DNA from: an uncultured Verrucomicrobiota bacterium
GTDB taxonomy: Bacteria > Verrucomicrobiota > Verrucomicrobiia > Limisphaerales > UBA9464
Length of the DNA: 42,823 bases
Direction of reading: 5' to 3'
Assembly (NCBI GenBank): GCA_903821635.1
Contig: CAIJLV010000230.1
Coordinates: 1 to 42,823, forward strand
Below are positions 35,117-42,722 of this stretch, piece by piece (position 1 is the first letter of the stretch; each line of letters opens with the position of its first letter). The position numbers were made by a program, and so were the translations under genes. The notes below the pieces were generated by a model. That model was not told where the DNA came from and did not search any database. It was given only the letters and a program-made list of their open reading frames with translations.

Positions 35117-35968
35117 TTACTTTTTGCCGAAGAGTTTGCGCAGATTTTGGACGCCGCTGACCGCGATTTCGTCGCGGGTCGGTTCGATCCGCCGCCAGAT
35201 GGCGGCCGCCCGGGCGATGACCTTGACGTCCGTGGTGAAGGATTCGATGACGACGTCGCCGGTGTATTTGATGCTCTTGAGGGCGGCGACGATTTCCTTC
35301 CAGTTAAGCGAATCAGTGCCCGGCGTGCCGCGATCGGTGCCGCAGGCGTGGAAGTGGCCGAGGAGGTGGCCGGCCTTCTTGATCGCGGCGGCCTGATTCT
35401 TTTCCTCAATGTTCATGTGGAACGTATCGAGGTGCAGCTTCAGCGCCTTGGAACCGACGGCTTTGATCAGCTTCAGACCCTGATCGCAGGTGTTGAGGAA
35501 GTCGGTCTCGAAGCGGTTGAGCGGCTCGACACAGATCTGGATGCCCTTCGACTCGGCGTATTTGCAGAGTTCCTTCAGGTTTTTGACCACCAATTGCCAT
35601 TCCACCTTTTGCTGGGCGGGTTCGACGGCGTCAGCTTTGCCCACGACCGAATACACCGGGCCGATAATGCGGGGGCAGCCGAGCATGACGGCCTGATCAA
35701 TCAGTGCCTTGCAGTAGATCATCGCGGTGGCCTGCTCTTCCGGCGTGCCGCGGAAGTCGCGTCCGGGGCCCATGCAGGCGCAGATACTGCCGATCGCGAG
35801 GCCCGCCTTGTCCGCCGCAACTTTCACCTTGGCGGCGTCGATGTGGCTGGGGTCCTCGACCGGGATTTCAACGGTCTCGAAGCCCCATTTCTTGAACTTC
35901 GGGAAGAGTTTGACGCTTTCCGTCGTAAACGGAGAGGTGAACAGGAACGAATTGATACCGAATCTCAT
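35117..35968 (-). CDS. Sugar phosphate isomerase/epimerase, D-psicose/D-tagatose 3-epimerase-like
   Basis: 283 residues, a xylose isomerase-like TIM barrel. Metal-ligand and substrate motifs appear in the expected order: GFETVEIPVED, CACMGPGRDF, CVEPLNRFETDFLNT (Glu), LHLDTFHMNIEE (Asp), GHFHACGTDRGTPG, VVIESF (Glu). The layout matches D-psicose 3-epimerase and related hexulose 3-epimerases. The substrate in vivo is unknown. The gene heads the epimerase/DUF1080 operon and lies close to ThuA, in line with sugar or keto-sugar catabolism. Confidence 0.88.
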   Translation of the reverse strand: MRFGINSFLFTSPFTTESVKLFPKFKKWGFETVEIPVEDPSHIDAAKVKVAADKAGLAIGSICACMGPGRDFRGTPEEQATAMIYCKALIDQAVMLGCPRIIGPVYSVVGKADAVEPAQQKVEWQLVVKNLKELCKYAESKGIQICVEPLNRFETDFLNTCDQGLKLIKAVGSKALKLHLDTFHMNIEEKNQAAAIKKAGHLLGHFHACGTDRGTPGTDSLNWKEIVAALKSIKYTGDVVIESFTTDVKVIARAAAIWRRIEPTRDEIAVSGVQNLRKLFGKK

Positions 35969-36036
35969 GGTGTCAGTGCTTAAGGCTAGAAATCTGAACG
36001 CTTCCGTAAAGGTGTTTGGCGGAAAATAGGGCCTTT

Positions 36037-36858
36037 TTAGCGGTATTTCCCTTCGGCGTAGGAGGCCGCTTGGAAACGCTTCAGGTCACGATTGTTTTTG
36101 CCGGCGGCCGGATAGGGCCCGCGCAAGCTCTTCGTCGTGGCTTCAAACCAGCGCCAGAGTTCGGAGTGCCCGTCGGAGAAGGACAGCACCCCGCCGTTGC
36201 CGTGCCGGGTGGCCGGAGGGTTACGCCACTGGGTCGATTGGTGCGAATCCACGGCATAATAGCCGTCATCAATGCTGTTCAGTTCAATGCGGGCGAGATC
36301 GGTGTGTGCCTGCTCATCGACAAAGAACAGTGCTTGCGACGGGCCGGGATTGCTCACGTCAGAAAACCGCTTGTTCTCCGGGATGCCGGGATGGACCGAG
36401 GTCATCGCGCCTTCGGTGTTGATGCCCATCATGCCGCTGAGGGAATAACTCCGCACCCGCGTGACGGAAAGCGTTCGGGTTCCGCTCTTGAGCGTTACTT
36501 GGTCACTGGGGCACTGATAGATCTTCAGCGAGCCGTTGTAGGGGAAAAGCCGCCCGTTACGGATATCCAACTGGTTGGTCGCGCCCGGCAGAGCAGCCAC
36601 GTTGCCGCCGATCCACGCGTTCGTGTCACCAAGGTAATTGGGCGGAATGGCATCGCGGAAATCCGTCGAGTAAAGGTGCGCCGCCAGCGTCAGTTGCTTC
36701 GTGTTGTTCAGGCACGCAATTCCGCTCGCCTTGGCCTTGGCCTTGCCCAACGCGGGTAACAGCATCCCCGCCAAAATGGCAATGATGGCGATCACCACGA
36801 GGAGCTCGATCAACGTAAATCCACGTGCGGCACGTGGGGCACAGTTCATTCCATTCAT
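36037..36858 (-). CDS. Type II secretion/prepilin-type pseudopilin with C-terminal DUF1559-like domain
   Basis: 273 residues from the ATG at 36858. The prepilin signal is [30 protein letters not shown], cut between G13 and F14, with the invariant Glu at mature position +5. The rest is the Verrucomicrobial H-x-9-DG-type pseudopilin body, with CPSD in the middle and [18 protein letters not shown] near the end. Such proteins are very abundant in Verrucomicrobiota and Planctomycetota. They are processed by a prepilin peptidase and placed in the inner membrane. Their exact role is unclear. It is preceded by the mnmG terminator at 36961-37014. Confidence 0.92.
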   Translation of the reverse strand: MNGMNCAPRAARGFTLIELLVVIAIIAILAGMLLPALGKAKAKASGIACLNNTKQLTLAAHLYSTDFRDAIPPNYLGDTNAWIGGNVAALPGATNQLDIRNGRLFPYNGSLKIYQCPSDQVTLKSGTRTLSVTRVRSYSLSGMMGINTEGAMTSVHPGIPENKRFSDVSNPGPSQALFFVDEQAHTDLARIELNSIDDGYYAVDSHQSTQWRNPPATRHGNGGVLSFSDGHSELWRWFEATTKSLRGPYPAAGKNNRDLKRFQAASYAEGKYR

Positions 36859-36960
36859 GATTCTCTGAGTTAAAGGTGGAACCGGAGCTTTTGTATCCCT
36901 TGGCCTACGCAATGCCAGCGCTGATTTAGGTGACTCCAGTTCGAGCGAGCAGTTAGGGCA

Positions 36961-37014
36961 AAAAACAAAAAGCGGGCTTGGGGGAGACACACGGTTTACC
37001 CCGCCCAAGCCCGC
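36961..37014 (-). terminator. Terminator between mnmG and the pseudopilin gene
   Basis: An 11-bp perfect inverted repeat GCGGGCTTGGG (36972-36982) / CCCAAGCCCGC (37004-37014), with a 21-base loop, is followed on the minus strand by TTTTTGTTTTT. It should end the mnmG transcript. It sits in a 300-base gap (36859-37158) with no gene. A second, shorter hairpin (AATCCCG / CGGGATT, 37016-37037) lies next to it. Confidence 0.8.
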
Positions 37015-37158
37015 CAATCCCGCCACACGACGGGATTTAAATAAGGGAGACGCCACCTGTCTAACGAGTTGTTACCCCTCTTGACAAGACCTTAGGCGAA
37101 AATATCTCGACCCGTTCTTGGCCAGTCCTCGCTGACCTTTGTATTACAACTGTAAACT

Positions 37159-39126
37159 TTAATCTTCCGGCGGCGAAATGCCCCCAAGCTCAGGCTTCGC
37201 CACGGCTTGCTCGACCCTAGTTCGGGCGGCTCCGCCTCGCTTTAAAGCCACCAATACAAGGCTGATATCCGCCGGTGAAACGCCAGAAATCCGCCCGGCT
37301 TGGCCGATCGTGCGGGGGCGAATCCGGGTCAGTTTTTGCCGCGCTTCGTGCCGGAGGCTCGAAACCACCGCAAAATCGAAGTCTTCTGGGATCAATCGAT
37401 CATCCAAATCCCTCAATTTTGCCACTTCCAGCTCCTGCCGGGCCAAATATCCCTCATATTTGATCAAAATCTCGACCTGCTCGACCACTTCGGTCGCGAG
37501 ATCCGTCCGGCACCCCGGTAATTGGCCATACGTCACTTCCGGCCGTCGCAGCAGTTGCGCCAGCGTGTCGGGACCGCTGCGCTGCGCTTGCAACCGGGTT
37601 AATTCCTCGGCCACCGCCGCCCGTTTGGCGCTAAATGTTTGATAGTTGTGGTCCGGCAAAAGCCCGATTTCATGCCCCAGTTCGGACAAGCGGAAGTCGG
37701 CATTATCTTGGCGCAACAACAGGCGATACTCCGCCCGACTGGTGAACATCCGGTAGGGCTCGGAGGTTCCCTTGGTCACCAAATCATCAATCAAAACCCC
37801 GATATAAGCCTGATCTCGCCGCAAGACGACGCCCGCCGCCCCTTGCGCCCGGCGAGCGGCATTGATACCCGCCATCAACCCTTGGGCCGCCGCTTCCTCA
37901 TAGCCCGAGGTGCCGTTGATCTGCCCCGCGAGGAACAGGTTGCGACACACCTTGGTCTCCAAACTTAGGTCCAGTTGGGTGGGCAGGCTGAAATCGTATT
38001 CCACCGCGTAGGCGGGACGCATTATTTCCGCCCGCTCACACCCGACGATTGATTTCACCATTTCGACCTGAACCTCAAACGGCAACGAGGTGGAGAACCC
38101 GTTGACGTAAATCTCGTCGGTGGCGATCCCTTCCGGCTCCAAAAAAATCTGGTGCCGGTCTTTTTCCGCAAACCGCACGAATTTGTCCTCAATACTAGGG
38201 CAATACCGCGGCCCAATGCCTTCAATCACCCCGGAATACATCGGCGACTTGTGCAAGTTGGCCAAAATCAGCTCTCGGGTTCGATCCGTCGTGCTCGTCA
38301 ACCAACAGGGCAACTGCTCCCCGTGACGGGCCAAAATGGATCCCTGCGGATACCGCCCTTGGCGGCCAGCGGTGACAGGCGGCGCAGTGGAATGTTCCAC
38401 GTGGAACAATTCGTCCTGCCAGACGTCGTCCTTCCAATAGCTAAACCATGGAACCGGCTCGTCGCCGGATTGAATCTCACAGCGCGAAAAATCAATGGAT
38501 TGCCGCACCAACCGGGGTGGCGTGCCGGTTTTTAGCCGACCCAGTTCTAAACCCAAACCCGCCAGCGAACCCGACAAGCCGAGCGCCGCCGCCTCCCCGG
38601 CCCGCCCCCCGCTCTGTTGGTTGCCACCCACGTGCATGAGCCCTCGCAAAAAGGTCCCGGTCGTCACCACCACCGTTTGGGCCAGAAACTGAACCTCCAA
38701 GGCCGTTTCCACTCCGTAGACCTCACCGTCTCGGGTTAGGAGTTTCGTGGTCTGCCCTTGTTTGCAGTCCAACCGCGCTTGGCGTTCACAAATCCACTTC
38801 AGGCGAAATTGATACGCCTTCTTGTCGCACTGCGCGCGGGGTGCCCAGACCGACGGACCTTTCCGCGTGTTGAGCATCCGAAATTGCAGCCCGGTTAAAT
38901 CCGTCACCTTGCCCATCTCGCCGCCCAACGCATCAATCTCGCGCGCTAGATGACCTTTCGCCAAGCCACCGATGGCCGGGTTGCAGGACATCTGCCCGAT
39001 GGTGTCGAGGTTGATAGTGAGCATCAGGGTCTCACACCCCATGCGGGCCGCGGCGAGAGCCGCTTCCACCCCCGCGTGACCGGCCCCGACGACGATCACG
39101 TCGTAGCGCTTTGGATAGACGAACAT
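37159..39126 (-). CDS. mnmG: tRNA uridine-5-carboxymethylaminomethyl modification enzyme MnmG (GidA)
   Basis: 655 residues. FAD-binding GAGHAGVEAALAAARMG, SCNPAIGGLAKGHL, RKGPSVWAPRAQ, LKTGTPPRL, SPMYSGVIEGIGPRYCPSIEDK, HQIFLEPEG, GQINGTSGYEEAAAQGL and GRISGVSPADISL all match MnmG. With MnmE it builds the cmnm5 group at the wobble uridine of tRNAs. In the stretch between PWFSYWKDD and LPCWLT there is an insertion of about 30 residues relative to E. coli, and it contains LFHVEHS, which is a parS site read in frame (see the parS feature). Next to it on the same strand lies the ParB-leader protein. Confidence 0.97.
   Translation of the reverse strand: MFVYPKRYDVIVVGAGHAGVEAALAAARMGCETLMLTINLDTIGQMSCNPAIGGLAKGHLAREIDALGGEMGKVTDLTGLQFRMLNTRKGPSVWAPRAQCDKKAYQFRLKWICERQARLDCKQGQTTKLLTRDGEVYGVETALEVQFLAQTVVVTTGTFLRGLMHVGGNQQSGGRAGEAAALGLSGSLAGLGLELGRLKTGTPPRLVRQSIDFSRCEIQSGDEPVPWFSYWKDDVWQDELFHVEHSTAPPVTAGRQGRYPQGSILARHGEQLPCWLTSTTDRTRELILANLHKSPMYSGVIEGIGPRYCPSIEDKFVRFAEKDRHQIFLEPEGIATDEIYVNGFSTSLPFEVQVEMVKSIVGCERAEIMRPAYAVEYDFSLPTQLDLSLETKVCRNLFLAGQINGTSGYEEAAAQGLMAGINAARRAQGAAGVVLRRDQAYIGVLIDDLVTKGTSEPYRMFTSRAEYRLLLRQDNADFRLSELGHEIGLLPDHNYQTFSAKRAAVAEELTRLQAQRSGPDTLAQLLRRPEVTYGQLPGCRTDLATEVVEQVEILIKYEGYLARQELEVAKLRDLDDRLIPEDFDFAVVSSLRHEARQKLTRIRPRTIGQAGRISGVSPADISLVLVALKRGGAARTRVEQAVAKPELGGISPPED
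38393..38408. promoter_or_regulatory. parS centromere site inside mnmG
   Basis: TGTTCCACGTGGAACA, a perfect 16-bp palindrome, is the bacterial chromosomal parS (consensus TGTTTCACGTGAAACA; TTCCACGTGGAA is a common variant). It is embedded in frame in mnmG, coding FHVEH, as in some other bacteria. It should bind ParB, which loads SMC and partitions the origin region. Confidence 0.92.
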
Positions 39127-39170
39127 TTGACCCCCGCAGGGTAATCAATCGCCCTCACAAGCCAAGCGAG

Positions 39171-39186
39171 TGTTCCACGTGGAACA
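39171..39186. promoter_or_regulatory. parS centromere site upstream of mnmG
   Basis: A second, identical perfect palindrome TGTTCCACGTGGAACA lies 45 bp upstream of the mnmG start, in the 151-bp gap after the ParB-leader gene. Both copies are followed on the plus strand by ATTCG. Two parS sites within 0.8 kb next to mnmG place this segment close to the replication origin, as in many bacteria. Confidence 0.92.
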
Positions 39187-39277
39187 ATTCGAGCTGGGGA
39201 ACAATCGAAATGGGAGCCGGGGAAAGGCACCGAAGGGCGCCAAGAAGCCGAGGGCATTGGGCCCCGGAAAGCGAGCT

Positions 39278-39682
39278 TCAGCGAACCCGGTTCGCGAGCA
39301 CACCCGCCGCCAACAAGCCCAGAAAGGCACCGACCAACACCAACACGGAACCCGCCACGCCGCCACTCACGGAACCCGCCAAGGGGCTCAAACCGCCCAG
39401 CCAAAAACCCAATCCCACCACCGTCACGTCCGCCAACCACAAACCGGCCCGCAAACCCCGCCCAGCCCGATTATTACTCACCGTCGCCGCCAGCACTACT
39501 GGCCCCGCAGGGATGACTTGGCGCGCCAGCGGGAGCGGCGCTACCGAGGTCGGTTCAACATCTGCCGGCGCTAGGCGCGGTTTCATCAGGCGGCCGACGC
39601 CCGACCCTGGGACCGGCACAGCCCGAGCCTCGTTCTCCGCGAACAAGCTGCCTAAACCCCGACCTAAAGCCGAACGTGACAT
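39278..39682 (-). CDS. Small membrane protein with a ParB-like N-terminal ParA-binding leader
   Basis: 134 residues. The first residues, MSRSALGRGLGSLF, match the N-terminal box of ParB (basic, L-G-R/K-G-L-x-x-L), the part that contacts ParA and stimulates its ATPase. The ParB CTPase and helix-turn-helix core is absent. Instead a Pro/Ala-rich linker (about 15-79) leads to two hydrophobic helices (about 81-101 and 107-131) and a basic tail NRVR. It is encoded 151 bp upstream of mnmG, with a parS in between. I know of no named family. It could tether ParA to the membrane, be a ParA inhibitor or activator, or be a relic of parB that gained a membrane tail. Confidence 0.7.
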   Translation of the reverse strand: MSRSALGRGLGSLFAENEARAVPVPGSGVGRLMKPRLAPADVEPTSVAPLPLARQVIPAGPVVLAATVSNNRAGRGLRAGLWLADVTVVGLGFWLGGLSPLAGSVSGGVAGSVLVLVGAFLGLLAAGVLANRVR

Positions 39683-39864
39683 GACGCGGGCACCCTGTTC
39701 TCTCCCCGGCCCTCAACTCAACTCATTCTTACTCACAACCCTTGGGGGCCATTACCCCAAAACCACCCATTAGTAGGGGCTACCTTGGAGCATAGGCCCG
39801 AGGACGACTTCCGGGATAACCTGCCCTCGGCCTTTCGAAACGCGCTGTCAGCCCCGGCCCCACC

Positions 39865-40968
39865 CTACCCATCCAGCGGACTCCGCACGCCCAACCCCGG
39901 CTTCACCATCACATGCGTGTAGATTTGCGTCGTCGCCACATCCTGATGGCCCAGCAATTCCTGCAACGTCCGGATGTCCGTGCCGGCCTCCAGCACATGC
40001 GTGGCAAACGAATGGCGTAACGTGTGAGGCGTCGCCCGCTTGGGGATCCCTGCCTGCAACACCGCCGCCCGCATCGCCCGCTGCAAATTCTCCGGCGTCT
40101 GATGATGCCGCCACAGCCCCTGCCCCCGGTCCGGCGCCTCCGGCTCCGCCGTCCCCGCCGTCAGGCTCCAACCCGGGAACAACCACTGCCACGCCCACTC
40201 CCGCGGCGCCGCCGGATACTTTCGCGCCAGGGCGTCCGGCAACCACACCCCGGCGTAACCCGCCGCCACATCCGCCTGCCACTGCGCCCGCACCGACTCC
40301 CGCTGCCGCCGCAACGCCTCCACCAACGACTCCGGCACCATCGTCACCCGGTCCTGCCCGCCCTTGCCGTCCCGCACCGTGATCCGGCGCCGCTCCAGGT
40401 CCACGTCCTTGATCCGCAGCCGCAGCAGTTCCATCAGCCGTAACCCGCTGCCGTAGAGCAACTGCAACGGCAGCCGATACGCCGGCTCCACCACCGCCAG
40501 CACCCGCGTCACCTCATCCCGCGTCAACACTTCCGGCAAGCGCCGCGGCCGCTGGGCCCGGGCGAACTCCCCCAGCTCGCCCACCGGCAGATGCAGGACT
40601 TTCGCGTAGAGGAACATCAACGCATTCAGCGCCTGATTCTGCGTCGCCACCGCCACCTGGTCGGCCACGGCCAGATGCGTCAGATAGGCCACGATCGCCT
40701 CGGCGCCCAACTCGCGCGGATGCCGCCAGCCGCCCGCCTCCTGGCCAACCGGTGCGCCGGGCTGGCGATGAAAGCGCAGGTAACGGACGATCCACTGCCA
40801 ATACGTCTCCTCCGTGCGGGGCGAATAATGGAAAAACCGCATGACTTCCCGCAGTTGTTGGCGGAGCGGCAGCGAGGGATTGGGCGTAAATCGCTCCCGC
40901 GGTTTCGACCTGGATCGGCTTCCGCGGAATTCGGCCGACACTATTTTCGGCTTCGCGTGGGAAATCAT
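39865..40968 (-). CDS. intI: Integron integrase, IntI-type tyrosine recombinase
   Basis: 367 residues from the ATG at 40968 (the frame is open to 41025, but those codons fall in the attI side). Tyrosine recombinase core: R in [15 protein letters not shown] in GKGGQDR, H-x-x-R in [11 protein letters not shown] in LLGHQDV, nucleophile Y in TTQIYTHV. Between the first R and the later boxes is the IntI-specific extra segment: [23 protein letters not shown], which is diagnostic for integron integrases. The N-terminal SAM-like domain ([23 protein letters not shown]) also fits. It recombines attI with the folded bottom strand of attC. All catalytic residues are intact. Confidence 0.96.
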   Translation of the reverse strand: MISHAKPKIVSAEFRGSRSRSKPRERFTPNPSLPLRQQLREVMRFFHYSPRTEETYWQWIVRYLRFHRQPGAPVGQEAGGWRHPRELGAEAIVAYLTHLAVADQVAVATQNQALNALMFLYAKVLHLPVGELGEFARAQRPRRLPEVLTRDEVTRVLAVVEPAYRLPLQLLYGSGLRLMELLRLRIKDVDLERRRITVRDGKGGQDRVTMVPESLVEALRRQRESVRAQWQADVAAGYAGVWLPDALARKYPAAPREWAWQWLFPGWSLTAGTAEPEAPDRGQGLWRHHQTPENLQRAMRAAVLQAGIPKRATPHTLRHSFATHVLEAGTDIRTLQELLGHQDVATTQIYTHVMVKPGLGVRSPLDG

Positions 40969-40983
40969 TGCTGGACAAGGGAT

Positions 40984-41019
40984 TTCATAAACAGCGATTC
41001 TTTGCCATACCAATATGGC
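40984..41019 (-). promoter_or_regulatory. Possible intI promoter with overlapping inverted repeat
   Basis: On the minus strand TTGGTA (41008-41013) and TTATGA (40985-40990) are 17 bp apart, a weak -35/-10 pair pointing to intI. A perfect 6-bp inverted repeat GCCATA-4-TATGGC (41004-41019) covers the -35 and could be an operator. It does not look like a LexA box. Confidence 0.35.
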
Positions 41020-41061
41020 GACCATTCCATCCCGGAAATGTCGCTCACTTAACTGTTAGGC
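40995..41061 (+). other. attI recombination site
   Basis: The non-coding strip between intI and the first cassette gene ends in AACTGTTAGGC (41051-41061). The crossover point is G/TTAGGC, between 41055 and 41056. The left limit is not visible from sequence; IntI-binding direct repeats are not clear by eye. Confidence 0.75.
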
Positions 41062-41074
41062 CGCTGCACACGTC

Positions 41075-41461
41075 ATGGGCTTTTTCATCGTCATCGTCTT
41101 TCTCGCGCTGAGCAGTTGGACGCTCATCGCATTGTTCCGGCGACTGCGCCGTCAGCGTGCGACCGCGGGTCGGTGGTTTGCCTTCGGTGTTCTCATCGCG
41201 TGTGGCGTAGCGGTCGGCATTTGGTGTTCGTTCTACGTCGAGTATCACATCGGGCCGCGTTACCGCATCGGCAGTTTCCCTATTCCGACTGTTTTCTTTC
41301 ACCTGGAGCACGGCGATTGGGTGGATTTTCCCGTTCCGGAGTTTCAGGCTTGGGCAGCCTTCTTCACCAACGTCATCACTATCACAGCACTCGCCACGTT
41401 GCCTCTTTGGCTGGTATCGTGGCGGCAGCACAGACATGAGAGCACACACGACGCGGCCTAA
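41075..41461 (+). CDS. Cassette 1: small membrane protein of unknown function
   Basis: 128 residues with three predicted membrane helices (about 2-22, 33-55, 95-117) and a basic stretch RRLRRQR after the first. No family recognised. The ATG lies only 19 bp after the cassette boundary at 41056, typical for integron cassettes, which depend on an outside promoter. The stop TAA is part of the attC R'' box GCCTAAC. Composition is similar to the chromosome, unlike cassettes 3 and 4. Confidence 0.75.
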   Translation: MGFFIVIVFLALSSWTLIALFRRLRRQRATAGRWFAFGVLIACGVAVGIWCSFYVEYHIGPRYRIGSFPIPTVFFHLEHGDWVDFPVPEFQAWAAFFTNVITITALATLPLWLVSWRQHRHESTHDAA

Positions 41462-41548
41462 CCATGCGCTGCAGCGAACCCGGCCATCGCATCACTGTTG
41501 CAATCGAACGCGCTCGTGGGCCGGGTCGCTGAGCTTGGGTCGTTAGGC
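41456..41548 (+). repeat. attC site 1
   Basis: 93 bp. R'' GCCTAAC at the left and R' GTTAGGC at the right are complementary. L'' CAGCGAACCCGGCC pairs with L' GGCCGGGTCGCTG, except for one unpaired A in L'', the extrahelical base typical of attC folding. The crossover is at G/TT, 41542/41543. Confidence 0.93.
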
Positions 41549-41563
41549 GGCATCACACACTCT

Positions 41564-41881
41564 ATGAAAAAACGAAACGTTTACAGATGGTTCACGGTCA
41601 GCGTCGTGGTGCTTTTCGCGGCATTGCTGGCGTTCATCGGCTACGAGGTTTTCTCCACGGTGTTTCCAAGCAATGCCATCGTCATCACCGCATCCGATGG
41701 GGCGAGTTTGCGCGTGGATGGTCGAGCACTTGAGGTTTTGGCAGGCCAAGCTGGGACAGCGAGTTTCTCACCGCTGCTTCTTCCGGTGGCGGCCGGTCTT
41801 TTCGCGGTCTTGGCGGCGTTCGCCATCATCGGGGCAGTTTCACTTTTTCGACATGAGAGACAGACGACACATGCCGCCTAA
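41564..41881 (+). CDS. Cassette 2: small membrane protein of unknown function
   Basis: 105 residues with an N-terminal membrane helix (about 8-30), a short outer segment (about 31-72) and a second helix (about 73-96), ending RHERQTTHAA. No family recognised. I start at the ATG at 41564; the frame extends upstream into attC 1. The stop TAA is formed by the attC R'' box, as in cassette 1. It shares the -AA* ending with cassette 1, though the two proteins are otherwise different. Confidence 0.72.
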   Translation: MKKRNVYRWFTVSVVVLFAALLAFIGYEVFSTVFPSNAIVITASDGASLRVDGRALEVLAGQAGTASFSPLLLPVAAGLFAVLAAFAIIGAVSLFRHERQTTHAA

Positions 41882-41968
41882 CCATGCGCTGCAGCGAACC
41901 CGGCATGAGCGTCGCGGTTGCAATCGTCGCGTCCCGTGCGCCGGGTCGCTGAGCTTGGGTCGTTAGGC
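41876..41968 (+). repeat. attC site 2
   Basis: 93 bp and almost identical in both arms to attC 1: GCCTAAC and GTTAGGC ends, L'' CAGCGAACCCGGC against L' GCCGGGTCGCTG with one unpaired A. The middle differs (GAGCGTCGCGGTTGCAATCG). Such uniform sites are typical of a resident chromosomal integron. Confidence 0.93.
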
Positions 41969-42005
41969 TTACTTCCGCCCCCTTTACCACTATCGTTCCC
42001 ACTCC

Positions 42006-42290
42006 ATGATAAAATACGCACTATTCGAGTCCAAAAATGATGGGACAATTCACAGAATCGGAGGCTTATTGGTAATTTCATCCACGGATGGAGAGCAACA
42101 CCAATTGGTTGACTCGGTGTGTTCGAATAAATTAATACAAGGTATGGGGAGTAAATACTTTTTATCACAGGATGGGTCAGACAAAAATCTTCTATCCGTT
42201 TCCTCTTTTGTGCTTTGCGAGCCAGTTGAGCCGGATGTTCCGCCTTATGTTTATACTGATTTGGTCGTGTCAAGTATCTCAACAGCCTAA
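42006..42290 (+). CDS. Cassette 3: soluble protein of unknown function
   Basis: 94 residues, no signal peptide or membrane helix. Hydrophobic and polar segments alternate, suggesting a small beta-rich fold (YALFESKNDGTIHRIGGLLVIS). No family recognised. The gene is AT-rich, with many A/T third positions, unlike the surrounding chromosome. This supports recent capture. The stop TAA is again in the attC R'' box. Confidence 0.75.
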   Translation: MIKYALFESKNDGTIHRIGGLLVISSTDGEQHQLVDSVCSNKLIQGMGSKYFLSQDGSDKNLLSVSSFVLCEPVEPDVPPYVYTDLVVSSISTA

Positions 42291-42373
42291 CAAGCCGCTG
42301 CACCGAACGGCTCTTTTCGGCTTCCTGTTCGGGCACGTTTGAGTTCGCCGTCGGTGAGCTTGGGTCGTTCGGC
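42285..42373 (+). repeat. attC site 3
   Basis: 89 bp from GCCTAAC to GTTCGGC. L'' CACCGAACGGC pairs with L' GCCGTCGGTG with one unpaired A, as in the other attC sites. The right end is GTTCGGC, not GTTAGGC, because the last six bases after the crossover belong to cassette 4, whose own R'' is GCCGAAC. Confidence 0.92.
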
Positions 42374-42377
42374 AGAA

Positions 42378-42659
42378 ATGAACCCAATGCTAAAATCAAT
42401 ACCCGAAGATAAAGTGGCTGCGCTGACCGAATTAATTTTTAGCGGTCAAAAGATCGCTGCTATTAAATTATATCGAGAATTAACAAATGTCGGATTGAAA
42501 GAAGCCAAAGACGAAGTCGAAACAATCGAGTCTACTCTTCGTCGTGAATCCCCTGAAAAGTTTAAAACGACCCAAAAGGCAGGCGGTTGTTTAGGCGCCG
42601 CCGTATTTTTAGGTGTTAGCTTCTCAAGTGTTGCTTATTGGTTTTTCACTGCATGCTGA
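42378..42659 (+). CDS. Cassette 4: L7/L12 C-terminal-like domain with a membrane tail
   Basis: 93 residues. The part IFSGQKIAAIKLYRELTNVGLKEAKDEVE resembles the ribosomal L7/L12 C-terminal domain, which binds translation GTPases, including the G-L-K-E-A-K-D-x-V-E helix. After a charged linker a hydrophobic helix (about 69-89) ends the protein (WFFTAC). Small L7/L12-like membrane proteins are seen in many genomes; their role is unknown. It is AT-rich, unlike the chromosome. The start is the ATG at 42378, 10 bp after the cassette boundary. Confidence 0.8.
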   Translation: MNPMLKSIPEDKVAALTELIFSGQKIAAIKLYRELTNVGLKEAKDEVETIESTLRRESPEKFKTTQKAGGCLGAAVFLGVSFSSVAYWFFTAC

Positions 42660-42722
42660 TTAATTACGCCGAATGAGTATGCGTATGAATATCTCTGGAT
42701 CCAGAACCCGAAAAGCTATACA

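Noticed and set aside
39278..39682. Calling the gene parB
   Set aside because: Only the short leader resembles ParB; the DNA-binding and CTPase parts are absent and two membrane helices are present.
41045..41449. Minus-strand open frame over cassette 1
   Set aside because: Antisense of a membrane-protein gene that is in the correct orientation for an integron cassette and ends in its attC.
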